A stretch of 64,000 nucleotides of DNA from Allodiplogaster sudhausi. Lineage: Eukaryota; Nematoda; Chromadorea; Rhabditida; Diplogasteridae. The stretch is taken from NCBI GenBank assembly GCA_945643635.1, contig CALZFC010000020.1:4316501-4380500 (forward strand), in the 5' to 3' direction. The position numbers were made by a program, and so were the translations under genes. Positions 1 through 9,832 of the stretch are shown one piece after another. How positions within the stretch are numbered: the stretch's first letter is position 1; every line of letters begins with the position of its first letter. The notes below the pieces were generated by a model that was not told the DNA's origin, ran no database searches, and saw only the letters and a program-made list of their open reading frames with translations.

Positions 1-1250
1 CATGTTGTGATTCCCCTAACTTTTAAATCTAATCTAAGACTAGAGCCCCTTACATTTCCAATGTTTGCTTGATACATTTCAAGTTGCTAACCATACATTT
101 CACTGCCACTTTCCTTCGTTATCGTTCATTTTCTCGTTGTCGTCCCTTTTCTTGTTATCTCCTAATGGTATGCTTTTCTGACTTGTAAATGTCTTTTTTT
201 TACGGCCGTCGAAGTGAATAAAACCAATTTTGACTGAAACAGCATGAAAAAGGAGTTGTAATGGGAAGAATCATCAAAATTCCAAAGGAGGATGTTTTTG
301 GTGTGGTGCACACCAAACTACAGTACGCCTTTTAATGGCAGGGAAAATCTCTGGAATGTGCCAGTTAAGTTTGCAGTATATGCCAGTTAAAGCCACGGTA
401 TTGAAAGGTTAATGCGGAAAAATTGACCGAATGGTTCAACTATGGGTGCATTATTGGTGTAACGCGTATCAGTAAACTACCATGTTTGCACGGTAGTAAC
501 TGGCCATTACGGAACCATTTATTTGCCATTCACTTTTTACCTGAGTTGGCCATTCGCTTTTTACCAGAGGTATTCAAGACCGTCATTGAAATGTATACAA
601 CTAGTAAGCAAAAAAGAGAACAGCACCCACCTTTGCCCCAGGGACTGTCCCAGAAGGGCTCACCCGCCCTGCTCGCTTTCCACAGCGCAAAGTCGGTGGC
701 GTTTCGTTTTTGCTGAACAAATTGCGCTCATAATATGTTAAAGGAGGCTTAAACTCGGAAACTCCTAGCACGAAATGGCCGATCTTATAGTACGATACAT
801 TTTGGCAACGTGATCCTGGCAATTTGCCAAGATCCTTTCAAATTGGCGGTTTGCGTCCGTTTGGTGAATCATGAATATTCCGGTATATATTTTACGGCCG
901 AACGACGAAATTTCACGTTTTTCGGTCATGATATTCTCGTCAATCCTATTTGGCCGTAATTTGGTCAGGGGACTAATGTTAAATTTAAAGTTCTGTATAA
1001 TCACTAATATTTCCCTCATGATCAGGCGACTCTTTTCAGATGCAAATTACTCCTCTAACTTTTAGTTTAGTAAATTGAGTTTTTGCTGATGCTTTCGCAA
1101 GCTCAATCCGGACATATTCACAGAATCATCCTTATAGCAAAAAAATTGAGTTTTCGCCTCCTTTAAAGACTACTTGACTAACATCAAAGACGATTTCCAC
1201 AAAAAAAAATTAAGAAAAAGAGCGATATTTATAAAATAGACTGCACCAAC
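1..1250. other. AT-rich non-coding stretch, probable CARS intron
   Basis: No convincing exon is visible on either strand. It lies downstream (minus strand) of the cysteinyl-tRNA synthetase exon ending near 1257, so it is most simply an intron of that gene, with the remaining exons beyond the window edge. Bases about 470-560 (containing accatttatttgccatt) resemble 19470-19560, suggesting a shared dispersed repeat. Confidence 0.5.
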
Positions 1251-1256
1251 CGAGAC

Positions 1257-1346
1257 TTGATCAGCGCCGAGGCTGAGTTCGCCCTCTCCCTCTCGCATGT
1301 TCTTGAGAAGTTGCTCGACATCGATGTCTCCGAATGCCTCGGGAAC
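1257..1346 (-). CDS. CARS1: cysteinyl-tRNA synthetase, exon half left of the LINE
   Basis: Read on the minus strand this encodes VPEAFGDID followed by EGEGELSLGADQ. That is the stretch following the YGKL/FYAKL position in eukaryotic cytosolic cysteinyl-tRNA synthetases (human VPEAVGD...EGEGDLS). Its upstream half, ending FYAKL, lies at 9833 and beyond, on the far side of two nested LINEs, so 1346 and 9833 were adjacent in one exon before insertion. A donor (CAA|gtctcg) sits at about 1256. The catalytic C-terminal exons with the KMSKS loop are not in the window and should lie to the left of it. Confidence 0.8.
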
Positions 1347-3348
1347 ACACGCTAGAAGAGCTGTCCGCGCACAAGTCCACCATCGCCTCTCTCTCCTCCT
1401 CCGTCTCTTCGCTCGAGTCCAACGCGGCTATCAAGGACCTGACAATCAGTGAACTCTCCGCGTCCATTCTTGTCCTCACGGACAAAATCGAATCATATAA
1501 CTCACCACTTACTGTTGTGCCCCCAAAGCCAATTCCTGCTGCCACTAATGCTTCTGCAAATGTTTCTCATGCCCTTGATGTTGACATGACTCCTTCTGAT
1601 GAAATCCCCCCTCCACCTCTTCGTCCTCCCCCCCTCCCTGGGACTATTCCCGGGAGACGGACGACGAGATTAGAGACAGACACGAGCGGCGCCGAGCTCT
1701 CGTCATCTATGGCCTCCCAGTCCAACACGGAAACACCCCCACTCACACTGCTTACTCCTACTTTAACTCTGTCGTTGGCCTTCTGGATACCCTTGGTGTC
1801 CCATGTCTCCCCATCTCTGTCTACCCGTTGGTAGATCACCCCCGCCCCAATGCTTCTAACCCTTTGAAAGTGATCCTCCCCACATCCAAGTTCCAGGCGC
1901 TCGCCATCGCCAGATCCCACAAGCTCCGCCACTCTTCTTCCTATTCCAACTGTTACATCCTCCCCTCGCGCACGTTCGCAGAGCGTGGCATCATCCCCAC
2001 CCCCCCGAAGCTCCCAGACTACTCGCGCTTCTTCGCCAACCCCCCGGCCATCGCACGGCCCCCACCTCTCGCCCCCCTCGCCCCCCTCAATCTCGCGTGG
2101 CCACCCGCCGGCCCTCCCATACTAACATTATCCCCACTCCCCTCTTCTCTAACCCCTCTTACGCCGCCGCTGTGGGCCGCGTACCCACTCCCCCCCCCCC
2201 CATCCCAACCACCTCATCGCGCGTCTTATCTCCCCTCTCTTCCACCTCCTTCTCTCTCTCCCAATCACTTCCAGCCGCCACAGCCGCTCTCTCACTTTGT
2301 CTCCTCTCCTCCCATCTACACCAACCCGCCGCCTAACTACCATCCCCCTAACCCCGACTTCACCACTAACAACCGCTTCGCCCCTCTCGCCTCTCTCAAT
2401 CCCACTCCCCCTTTCCACTACTACCACCCCCTCCCCCATTTTTAACTAGTGCCACTCGCAGGCAAACTAATTCTTCAATATACTCTTTTAATGCCCGTTC
2501 TATTGTTAACAAGACCCACGAATTATCATCCCTCTTCTCCCGTTCGTTTGCTATCATTGCTATTGTTGAGACATGGCTTACCTCTTCCTTGCCTGACAAC
2601 TTTCTACTTAACGGTTCTCCCGATTACTCTATTATCCGCCAAGACCGCACCATACGCAAAGGCGGCGGTGTTGCCCTGATCTTCCGCTCTTCCATCTCCA
2701 CCACCACCTTATTGTCACTTTCTCGCCCCCACGCATTCGAATTGCTCGCAGTCGACGCTAGCCTCAGTAGCGACCTCATCCGCATCATCTTAGTTTATCG
2801 CGCTCCCGCTTGCCCGTCTGACGATAACGCTAACCTTGTCAAGCTTCTCACAGATCTCTCCTCTGCTCCTCACCCTACCATTCTTCTTGGCGACTTTAAC
2901 TACCCGGACATTCTATGGAACCCTTCCCCACCGGCCACCATTTCTTCTCTCTCCCCTTCATCCAGACTCTTCCATGACTTTACTTCCTCGTGTCAACTTG
3001 CTCAACTCGCTCCTTCCCTACTTGCAACAATCACTTCCTTGACCTCGTCCTATCCAATACTCCCTCCCTTATTACAAATGTCACTCTCTCTCCCCCTTTC
3101 TTTAACTCTGATCATTCGGCAATCGAAGCCACCCTCTCTCTGTCTCATTCCGAACCCTCCTTCACCTATGTCAGAGACTATGCTAAAGTTGATTACCATG
3201 CTGCTTGTCAATTTCTCTTAGATTATTATTCTTTTCCCGCTCCTTTTCATAGACTTACCGATGTCAACATGATGTATGAATCATTCACATCTGCTCTCCG
3301 TGTTGTAGAAGATCTTTTTGTTCCCTTTAAGAAAGTTTCTTCCCAAGG
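1347..3348 (+). pseudogene. LINE copy A, 5' part (ORF1 and endonuclease, broken)
   Basis: This is a 5'-truncated, decayed CR1/jockey-superfamily LINE. It starts inside ORF1 with a coiled-coil segment (SLSSSVSSLESN), passes through an RRM-like block and a proline-rich tail, then enters an endonuclease domain with IVETWL, LLGDFNYPD and the C-terminal NSDH motif. ORF1 shifts frame near 1640, and the endonuclease shifts frame near 3020. Copy B (3349-7751) interrupts it, and the reverse transcriptase resumes at 7756. A short AAC duplication (1344-1346 and 9831-9833) flanks the whole of copy A. Compared with copy B it lacks the 5' UTR and the first codons of ORF1. Confidence 0.85.
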
Positions 3349-3580
3349 TTCACTCGCCCGCTCTACCCTCACTCGCCCGCTCTACCCACGTCACAGAGCG
3401 GTCGGTGCATCCAGCTCCTCTCTTTCAAGCGCTGTGCACCTGCTTTTCTCCTCGCTCCTAGTGCCTGAGGGGCACTCATCTCTATAAAGGCACAACTCCA
3501 GGTTCTTTCTCGGCCATCTCCTCAACCCTTGGGCCAAGGGTCTTTTACTGTTTGATCGTCTGGCCCCCGCTTAGTTAAGC

Positions 3581-4789
3581 ATGACCGATGCTGACCCTCC
3601 TGCCCCCCTCGATCTCCCTGCCGTCGCATCCTTCATTCAGGGACTGAATGACCGGAAGCGCCGCCGATCCACTGAAGGGCCCCCGGACTCGGATGACATC
3701 CTCGCTTTCCTGGCTTCCTCCGTCTCCTCCCTCATCGCTCAGCTTGCCTCCCTCACCGACACCGTCTCCTCGCTCGAGTCCTCTCTGGCAGCTAAGGACA
3801 TCATCATCACGGACATGACAGCTGCCCTTTCTGCCCACACCACTCAGCTCGATACCGTCGACACCAGGCTAACTGCCATTGAGTCCACTCCTCCTCTCTA
3901 TACTGTACATAGCGACCCCATTATGGATGTTATGACTCAAGATGTTGTGATGGCTGAGAATACTAACGGCAACCCCCCCTCCTCCTCCTCGGCCTCCCCC
4001 TCTTGGGATTTTTCCCGCGAGACCGAGGAGGAGCGTAGAGATAGGCATGAGAGACGCCGTGCTCTCGTAGTGTTCGGTCTCCCCACTCCTGAAGGCTCCC
4101 CGATTCAACGGGCGGCCTCTTACTATAATGCTGTCCTCCATCTCCTCGATTCTATCGGTGTTTCCGCCCTCCCCTCAGCTGTCTACCCTCTCACCAACGG
4201 CCTCAGTCGCGACAACCCTGTAAAGGTCATTCTCCCCAACTCCCTCCTCCAACAGCTAGCCATCCGAAACTCCCACCGCCTCTCGCGCTCGGCATCCTTC
4301 TCTGGATGTGCCATCCGCCCCTCCCTCACCTTTGCCCAGAGAGGCATCACCCCCTCCCCTCCCAAGCTCCCCGACTTCTCTCGCTTCTACGCGAGTCCTC
4401 TCGGACGCCGTCCGTCCGGGATGCCCTCCCGTCCCCCCAACACCCGTGGAGCCGCTGCCGCCAGGCGCCGCCCCCGCCCCTCTTACGCCGACGTGGCCTC
4501 CCACCACCCTCCCTCTAGCCACCCCCAATCTCTCCTCTATTCCAACTTCCCTCCCCCCTCCATTTTTACCGCCCCCTCTCTCTCTCCGGACTCATCCGCC
4601 TACAACCCCCCTCCTCCTCCTCCTCCCTCAGCCACCTACAACCCTCCTCCTCTCCCCTCATACACCTACAACCCTCCTCCTCCTCCCTCTCTCCCCCCTC
4701 CTCCTCCCATCTCCACTTCTAACCGCTTCACCCCCCTTGCTCCCCCTCCCTCCCCTTTTTACCACCAGGGGCCCCCCTACCCCCACTAA
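3581..4789 (+). CDS. LINE copy B ORF1 protein (coiled coil, RRM-like, proline-rich)
   Basis: The product is 402 residues. Residues about 45-110 have the heptad character of a coiled coil (LAFLASSVSSLIAQLASL), fitting the multimerising ORF1 chaperone of LINEs. Residues about 150-260 follow a charged run (ETEEERRDRHERRR) and begin ALVVFGLP, the first strand of an RRM-like fold, with an NPVKVILP strand later. The last 110 residues are almost all Pro, Ser, Tyr and Ala (PPPPP runs). No CCHC knuckle is visible. The protein should bind the element's RNA in a ribonucleoprotein particle. The ATG at 3581 follows a 230-bp leader. Confidence 0.8.
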   Translation: MTDADPPAPLDLPAVASFIQGLNDRKRRRSTEGPPDSDDILAFLASSVSSLIAQLASLTDTVSSLESSLAAKDIIITDMTAALSAHTTQLDTVDTRLTAIESTPPLYTVHSDPIMDVMTQDVVMAENTNGNPPSSSSASPSWDFSRETEEERRDRHERRRALVVFGLPTPEGSPIQRAASYYNAVLHLLDSIGVSALPSAVYPLTNGLSRDNPVKVILPNSLLQQLAIRNSHRLSRSASFSGCAIRPSLTFAQRGITPSPPKLPDFSRFYASPLGRRPSGMPSRPPNTRGAAAARRRPRPSYADVASHHPPSSHPQSLLYSNFPPPSIFTAPSLSPDSSAYNPPPPPPPSATYNPPPLPSYTYNPPPPPSLPPPPPISTSNRFTPLAPPPSPFYHQGPPYPH

Positions 4790-4830
4790 GTGCCAACCAT
4801 CGCAGGTCCACCTCTTGCCCCCTTTATCTC

Positions 4831-7626
4831 TTTAATGCTCGTTCAGTAGTAAGCAAGACCCATGAGCTCTCCCTGCTCTTTACCCGCTCGCTTGCTGTCA
4901 TTTGCATTGTAGAAACATGGCTGTCCTCTTCCTTACCCGATAGCTTTCTCCTTAGTGGTTGCCCAGATTATAGTGTTTTCCGCCAGGACCGCCTCAGAAA
5001 AAAGGGTGGCGGGGTTGCCATCCTTCTCAGAAACACTCTCTCGGCCAAAGTTGTCCACTCTCTTTCCACCCCAGCTTCTTTTGAGCTTCTTGCAATAGAC
5101 GCAAACTTTAACAGTGATTTTATCCGCCTTATTCTAGTCTACCGCGCTCCCTCTTGCTCAGCAGAACTTAATGCTACTCTTATCTCACTCTTACGCGACC
5201 TGTCCACCTCTCCGTTCCCCACCATCCTCCTGGGCGATTTTAACTACCCGGACCTTCTATGGCACACAACCCCATCTCCGCTCCCACAACCCCCCTCCCA
5301 TAGCTCCAGACTGTTCTATGATTTCTCTACTTCCAGCTTTTTCGCCCAATTGACCCCAGCCCCCACTCGCAATGATCATATTCTAGATCTCCTTCTTACC
5401 AATACCCCTTCCCTCCTTTCTAATATCACGATTGAGCCCCCCTTCCTCAACTCCGATCATCTCTCTGTTATGGCACATATAACTCTTTCTCATCAACGCC
5501 CCTCTTATACCTTCATCAAAGACTATCTTAAAGTAGATTACCAAGCTGCCTCGTCTTACCTCTTGAATTTTGGGTTTCCATCCCCCTTTCATTCTCTATC
5601 AAATGTCGATGATATGTACTCCTCTCTCTCCTCCGCCCTTCGTGCTGTTGATGATCTCTTCGTCCCTTATAAGCGTGTCAGCCCATATGGCGTCCGCCTC
5701 CCCGACCACATCCTCCGTCTTCAGCGGAAACGCTTTGATCTTTGGCTTAAATCACTAGAAAGAGACGACCCCGAATCCCATTCTGCTTTTGCTATTGCCA
5801 ACTCTCGTTACTGTAAGGAAATGGATAAATACTCTAGAAATCTAGAAAAGCACCTAGTCCTCTCCAATAACAAGTCCCTTTTCTTTCGATACGTTAGGAA
5901 TAAAACCTCTGTTAAGCCACGTGGCGTTGATACCCTCACCCAGTCCCCAGGTCCCGACTGCTTTACCGATATAGATAAGGCCGAGCTTTTGGCTTCAACT
6001 TTCTCGAGTGCCTATACTGTTGACAATGGTAATCTCCCCAATCTCTCCCCTAATGCAATATCTTTCCCCCCTTTCTCTATTGTTTTTCCTAGGCATGAGA
6101 TTTGTCGCCTCATTGAAACCTGGCCTAATTCCTCCTGCAAAACTCCCGATAATTTCAATCTCGCACTTATTAAGAATCTCTCCATTCCAATTAGTGAAGC
6201 CCTCGAGTACATTTTCAATTATTCTTTTTCCACCGCAACAGTTCCCTCTGCTTGGAAGTCCTCCATTATCATACCCATTAAGAAGAAGGCTCCTTATTCC
6301 GATCCCTCCAACTACCGTCCAATCTCCATTACCTCCATATTCTCCCGCCTCTTTGAGAAGCTCCTTTGCCGTAAACTCTACTCTTATTGTGATTCTCTAC
6401 GCATCATTCCCGACCAACAATATGGCTTCAGACGTAGACGTTCTATTGAATTCCAGTTGTTAGACTGTCTTGAACATTGGACCTCTGCCCATCATAATTC
6501 CCTAACCACTGACATTATCTACTTTGACCATGCTCGTGCCTTCGACCGTGTCTCCCACCCAAAGCTCATATTTAAGCTCCGTGTCCTCGGTATTCCCCCA
6601 AATGTCGTTAGCTGGATCTCTTCTTTTCTTTCTAACCGCTCCTTCCAAGTGCGAGTAGGCACATCCCTCTCAACTCCTCGCCCTGTTATTAGTGGAATCC
6701 CTCAAGGCACTGTAATCGGCCCCCTTCTCTTTATTCTTTATACTAGCGACCTTCCTGGTATCATTGCCACTCATGGTGTTCACTCCCGCTGTTTTGCTGA
6801 TGATATTAAGATCTTCCAATCCTTTCCATCTTCCTCTTCCCCTTCCTCTTTACAGGCTGCTATTGACCAGGTTTCTCTCTGGGCCGATACTTGGCAGCTC
6901 CCTCTTGCTAGTAATAAGTGTTCTGTTCTTCATCTAGGATCCACCAACCCTAAGCATCAATACTTCCTCTGCGGCGCCCCTCTCACTGTAGTAGATTCCG
7001 CTCGCGACCTTGGCATCATAATAGACTCTAAACTCTCTTTCTCGCCCCACTGCTCTTACCTTGCCAATAAGGCACTTGCTAAGTCCTACCCCCTCCTCCG
7101 TGCCCTCCGCACTCGCAACATGAAGGTTCTTGTCTCTGCCTTTACTATTTACATTCGCCCCATATTAGAGTCCTGTTCTGTCGTTTTTTCGCCGCGTCTC
7201 AAACGGGATATCCGTATCCTAGAGAAAGCCCAGAATTATTTCACCCGTGTCATTTTTCGCCGCTCTCTCGGCCATACTAGCTTTAATCTCCCTAATAGCT
7301 CCTTCAGGAATACTACCCTCTCCCTTCCCTCTCTCAAGTCCCGTCGTGAGCACGCTGACTTTACTCTGGCACGTAGACTCATTTTTCACCACCGTCGTAT
7401 TTCCGATGCAAACCCTCACTACTTTCACTTCCGCAACAGTAGAACCCGTGGCCTCTCCTTCCAGCTAGCATACCCCTCCACAAGATCCACAATCCGGTCC
7501 CATTCCTTCTTTATCAGAGCCGCTAAGGCATTCAATAGTTTAACCAAGTCCACCTCACTCTCCCCGACCCTTATCTCCTCTCCCTCCCCTCTTCCCCTTC
7601 CCACAGTCCCTCCCACCGCCCCATGA
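4831..7626 (+). CDS. LINE copy B ORF2 polyprotein (APE endonuclease + reverse transcriptase)
   Basis: The frame is open from a stop at 4518 to the TGA at 7624-7626. The endonuclease starts at FNARSVV (4831) and shows IVETWL, LLGDFNYPDLLW and NSDH, the metal-binding and catalytic motifs of APE-type endonucleases. The reverse transcriptase shows NYRPISITS, FDHARAFDRVSH, SGIPQGTVIGPLLF and the catalytic CFADDIKIF, followed by a thumb region with LGIIIDSKLSF. No ATG, GTG or TTG occurs in frame before 5350, and the first ATG is at 5470, already inside the endonuclease. ORF2 therefore probably uses reinitiation, frameshifting or a non-AUG start; 4831 marks the domain start, not a proven initiation codon. 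Confidence 0.85.
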   Translation, partial: FNARSVVSKTHELSLLFTRSLAVICIVETWLSSSLPDSFLLSGCPDYSVFRQDRLRKKGGGVAILLRNTLSAKVVHSLSTPASFELLAIDANFNSDFIRLILVYRAPSCSAELNATLISLLRDLSTSPFPTILLGDFNYPDLLWHTTPSPLPQPPSHSSRLFYDFSTSSFFAQLTPAPTRNDHILDLLLTNTPSLLSNITIEPPFLNSDHLSVMAHITLSHQRPSYTFIKDYLKVDYQAASSYLLNFGFPSPFHSLSNVDDMYSSLSSALRAVDDLFVPYKRVSPYGVRLPDHILRLQRKRFDLWLKSLERDDPESHSAFAIANSRYCKEMDKYSRNLEKHLVLSNNKSLFFRYVRNKTSVKPRGVDTLTQSPGPDCFTDIDKAELLASTFSSAYTVDNGNLPNLSPNAISFPPFSIVFPRHEICRLIETWPNSSCKTPDNFNLALIKNLSIPISEALEYIFNYSFSTATVPSAWKSSIIIPIKKKAPYSDPSNYRPISITSIFSRLFEKLLCRKLYSYCDSLRIIPDQQYGFRRRRSIEFQLLDCLEHWTSAHHNSLTTDIIYFDHARAFDRVSHPKLIFKLRVLGIPPNVVSWISSFLSNRSFQVRVGTSLSTPRPVISGIPQGTVIGPLLFILYTSDLPGIIATHGVHSRCFADDIKIFQSFPSSSSPSSLQAAIDQVSLWADTWQLPLASNKCSVLHLGSTNPKHQYFLCGAPLTVVDSARDLGIIIDSKLSFSPHCSYLANKALAKSYPLLRALRTRNMKVLVSAFTIYIRPILESCSVVFSPRLKRDIRILEKAQNYFTRVIFRRSLGHTSFNLPNSSFRNTTLSLPSLKSRREHADFTLARRLIFHHRRISDANPHYFHFRNSRTRGLSFQLAYPSTRSTIRSHSFFIRAAKAFNSLTKSTSLSPTLISSPSPLPLPTVPPTAP

Positions 7627-7755
7627 CCTTTCTCCATCGCTTTTCCCTCACTTATATATCTACATATCTCGCTATACCTATATGCTATATCATATATTAT
7701 TATACTACCACGTGCGTTTTACAATGCCGTAAATAAATGAATGAAAATGAAAAGG

Positions 7756-9832
7756 TGTCCGTCTTCCCAATCACATCCTCCGCCTCAAACGTAAGCGCTA
7801 TCAATCTTGGCTCAATATGTTAGCCCTTGACTCTGACTCATCCCGTTCAGCTTATGCTTCAGCCAATGCCCTTTATTGTAAAGCTATGGATAAGTATTCT
7901 AGCAATGTATAGAAACATGTCATTAAATCCAATAACAAGTCCCTCTTCTTCCGATTCATGCGTAACCGTATATCATCCAAGCCTCGAGGAGTCGACTCCC
8001 TCACTTCCCCCTCAGGCTCCTCTTGTTTCACGGATAAGGATAAGGCCCAACTTCTTGCCGACACCTTCGCTTCTGCCTATACCATTGACAATGGCTCCCT
8101 CCCCTCGCTGCCACCCAATCATCGTGTCCGTCCTCCTGCTGATTTTTCTATAAATTTCCCTCGTCATGAAATCTGTCGTCTCATTCAGTCTTGGAAGAAC
8201 TCATCTTGTAAAACCCCAGATAATTTTAATTTGCTTTTTATCAAGAACTTAGCTATCCCCATCTCTGAAGCCCTCGAATATATCTTTGATTATTCCTATG
8301 CCACTTCCTCTGTCCCCTCAGCATGGAAATCGTCAATAGTTATCCCCATTAAGAAGAAGCAACCTTACTCTGACCCTTCCAACTATCGCCCCATTTCTAT
8401 AACCTCCCTATTTTCGCGCCTTTTTGAAAGAATGCTTTGTAGGAAACTCTATTCTTTTTGCAACGATGCACATATTATTCCTGATCAACAATATGGCTTT
8501 AGGCCAAAACGCTCCATCGATTTCCAAATGTTAAGTTGTCTCGAATTATGGACCTCCGCAATGGCTAACTCTCAGTTCACTGATGTAATTTACTTTGATC
8601 ACTCCCGTGCTTTTGATCGTGTTTCTCACCCCAAGCTAATCCATAAACTTAGTCTTCTTTCTCTCCCGCCTAAGTGTATTTCTTGGATCACCTCCTTCCT
8701 TAGTAATCGCACCTTTTCTGTCCGTGTCGCCTCCTCCCTCTCGCCCCCTCTTCCTGTCACTAGCGGAATCCCGCAAGGAACAGTTCTTGGTCCTCTCCTT
8801 TTTATCCTTTTTACTAGCGACCTTCCCTCTCTTATCTCTTTACATGATGTACATTCTAGTTGCTTCGCTGACGATCTCAAGATTTTTCGCTCATTTACTA
8901 AGTCTTCTTCTAATGCTCCCCTTCAGGCGGCCATTGACGAAGTCGCATCCTGGGCCAACAAATGGCAACTCCCTCTCGCCCCCTCAAGTGTTCCGTTCTC
9001 CATTTAGGCAAATCAAACCCCAAGCTACCTTACCACCTTAACGGCGCTCCCCTTACCCCAGTGGACAACATCCGAGATCTCGGCATCATTATAGACTCCA
9101 CTCTTTCCTTTTCATCCCACTGCGCGCATCTTGCTAACAAGGCTATAACCAAATGTCACCCCATCATCCGCTCCCTCCGTTCCAAAAACAAGGATACCGT
9201 TGTTTCCGCTTATACTCTGTACATTCGCCCTTTGCTCGAATCCTCCGCCATTGTCTTTTCTCCCCGACTTAAGAAAGATATCCTTCGTCTGGAACGCATC
9301 CAGAACTATTTTACCCGTTTTATTTTCGCCGTTGTTTTGGTTACAGCAATCGCGCTGATATTCCTAACCCTGCTACCCGTAACAAGGCTCTTTCCCTCCC
9401 CTCTCTCTTATCTCGCAGACAACATTCTGATTTTACACTTGCGCGTCGTCTTGTATTTGGCCACAGGCGTATCTCTGATCGCGTTCCCCATTATTTCCAT
9501 TTTCGTAACTCACGTACCCGCGGCCTTTCCTTCATCCTTGCTTACCCATCCACTCGCTCCTCCGTTCGTAACCATTCGTTTTTCATCAGATCCGCGAAAG
9601 CTTTCAACAGCCTGGCCAAGCACTCACCTCCCGCCTCCCTCTCCTCCCCATCTGCGATACCATTGCAATAGCCCACATATACTGTATTGTAATCATATGT
9701 ACTGTATCTTCTTATGTATACCATATCATGCATTGCTTTATCACTTATACACATATCATGCATTGCTTTATCACTTATACACATATCTTCATTAACACGT
9801 GGCAGCAGCAGGTAAATAAATAAATCAATCAA
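7756..9832 (+). pseudogene. LINE copy A, 3' part (reverse transcriptase, broken)
   Basis: This continues copy A after the copy B insertion: GVRLPNHILRLKRKRY, then an RT with NYRPISITSLFSRLFER, SGIPQGTVLGPLLF and CFADDLKIF. It is disabled by a TAG near 7909 (after KYSSNV), a frameshift near 8985 and another near 9330. The correct frame resumes as ADIPNPATRNKALS. A 30-bp direct repeat occurs at 9721-9785 in the 3' UTR. The tail (aaataaataaatcaatcaa) abuts a coding exon of cysteinyl-tRNA synthetase at 9831-9833. Confidence 0.85.

Larger units (their letters stand above)
3349..7751 (+). mobile_element. LINE copy B, near full-length CR1/jockey-type retrotransposon
   Basis: A nearly complete non-LTR retrotransposon sits inside copy A. 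It has a C-rich 5' UTR of about 230 bp (3349-3580), ORF1 (3581-4789), ORF2 (endonuclease plus reverse transcriptase, to 7626) and a short 3' UTR ending in a taaataaatgaatgaaaatg-like tail. The insertion duplicated AAGG (3345-3348 and 7752-7755). Removing it rejoins the host frame as SSQ-GVRLP, matching the SPY-GVRLP of its own ORF2. Both ORFs are open, so this is the younger element. Assignment to the CR1/jockey superfamily rests on APE-type endonuclease plus RT order and a short A-rich tail; the clade is not certain. Confidence 0.88.

Noticed and set aside
1334..1834. Reading frame starting MPREHTLEELS as a LINE ORF1 start
   Set aside because: The first codons come from the antisense of the CARS exon. 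The LINE begins at about 1347, so this ATG is a chimera of host and 5'-truncated element.
2149..2445. Long Gly/Arg-rich or Pro-rich frames on both strands around 2.1-2.4 kb and 4.3-4.8 kb
   Set aside because: They are shadows of the proline-rich tail of LINE ORF1 (CCN-rich DNA is open in several frames).
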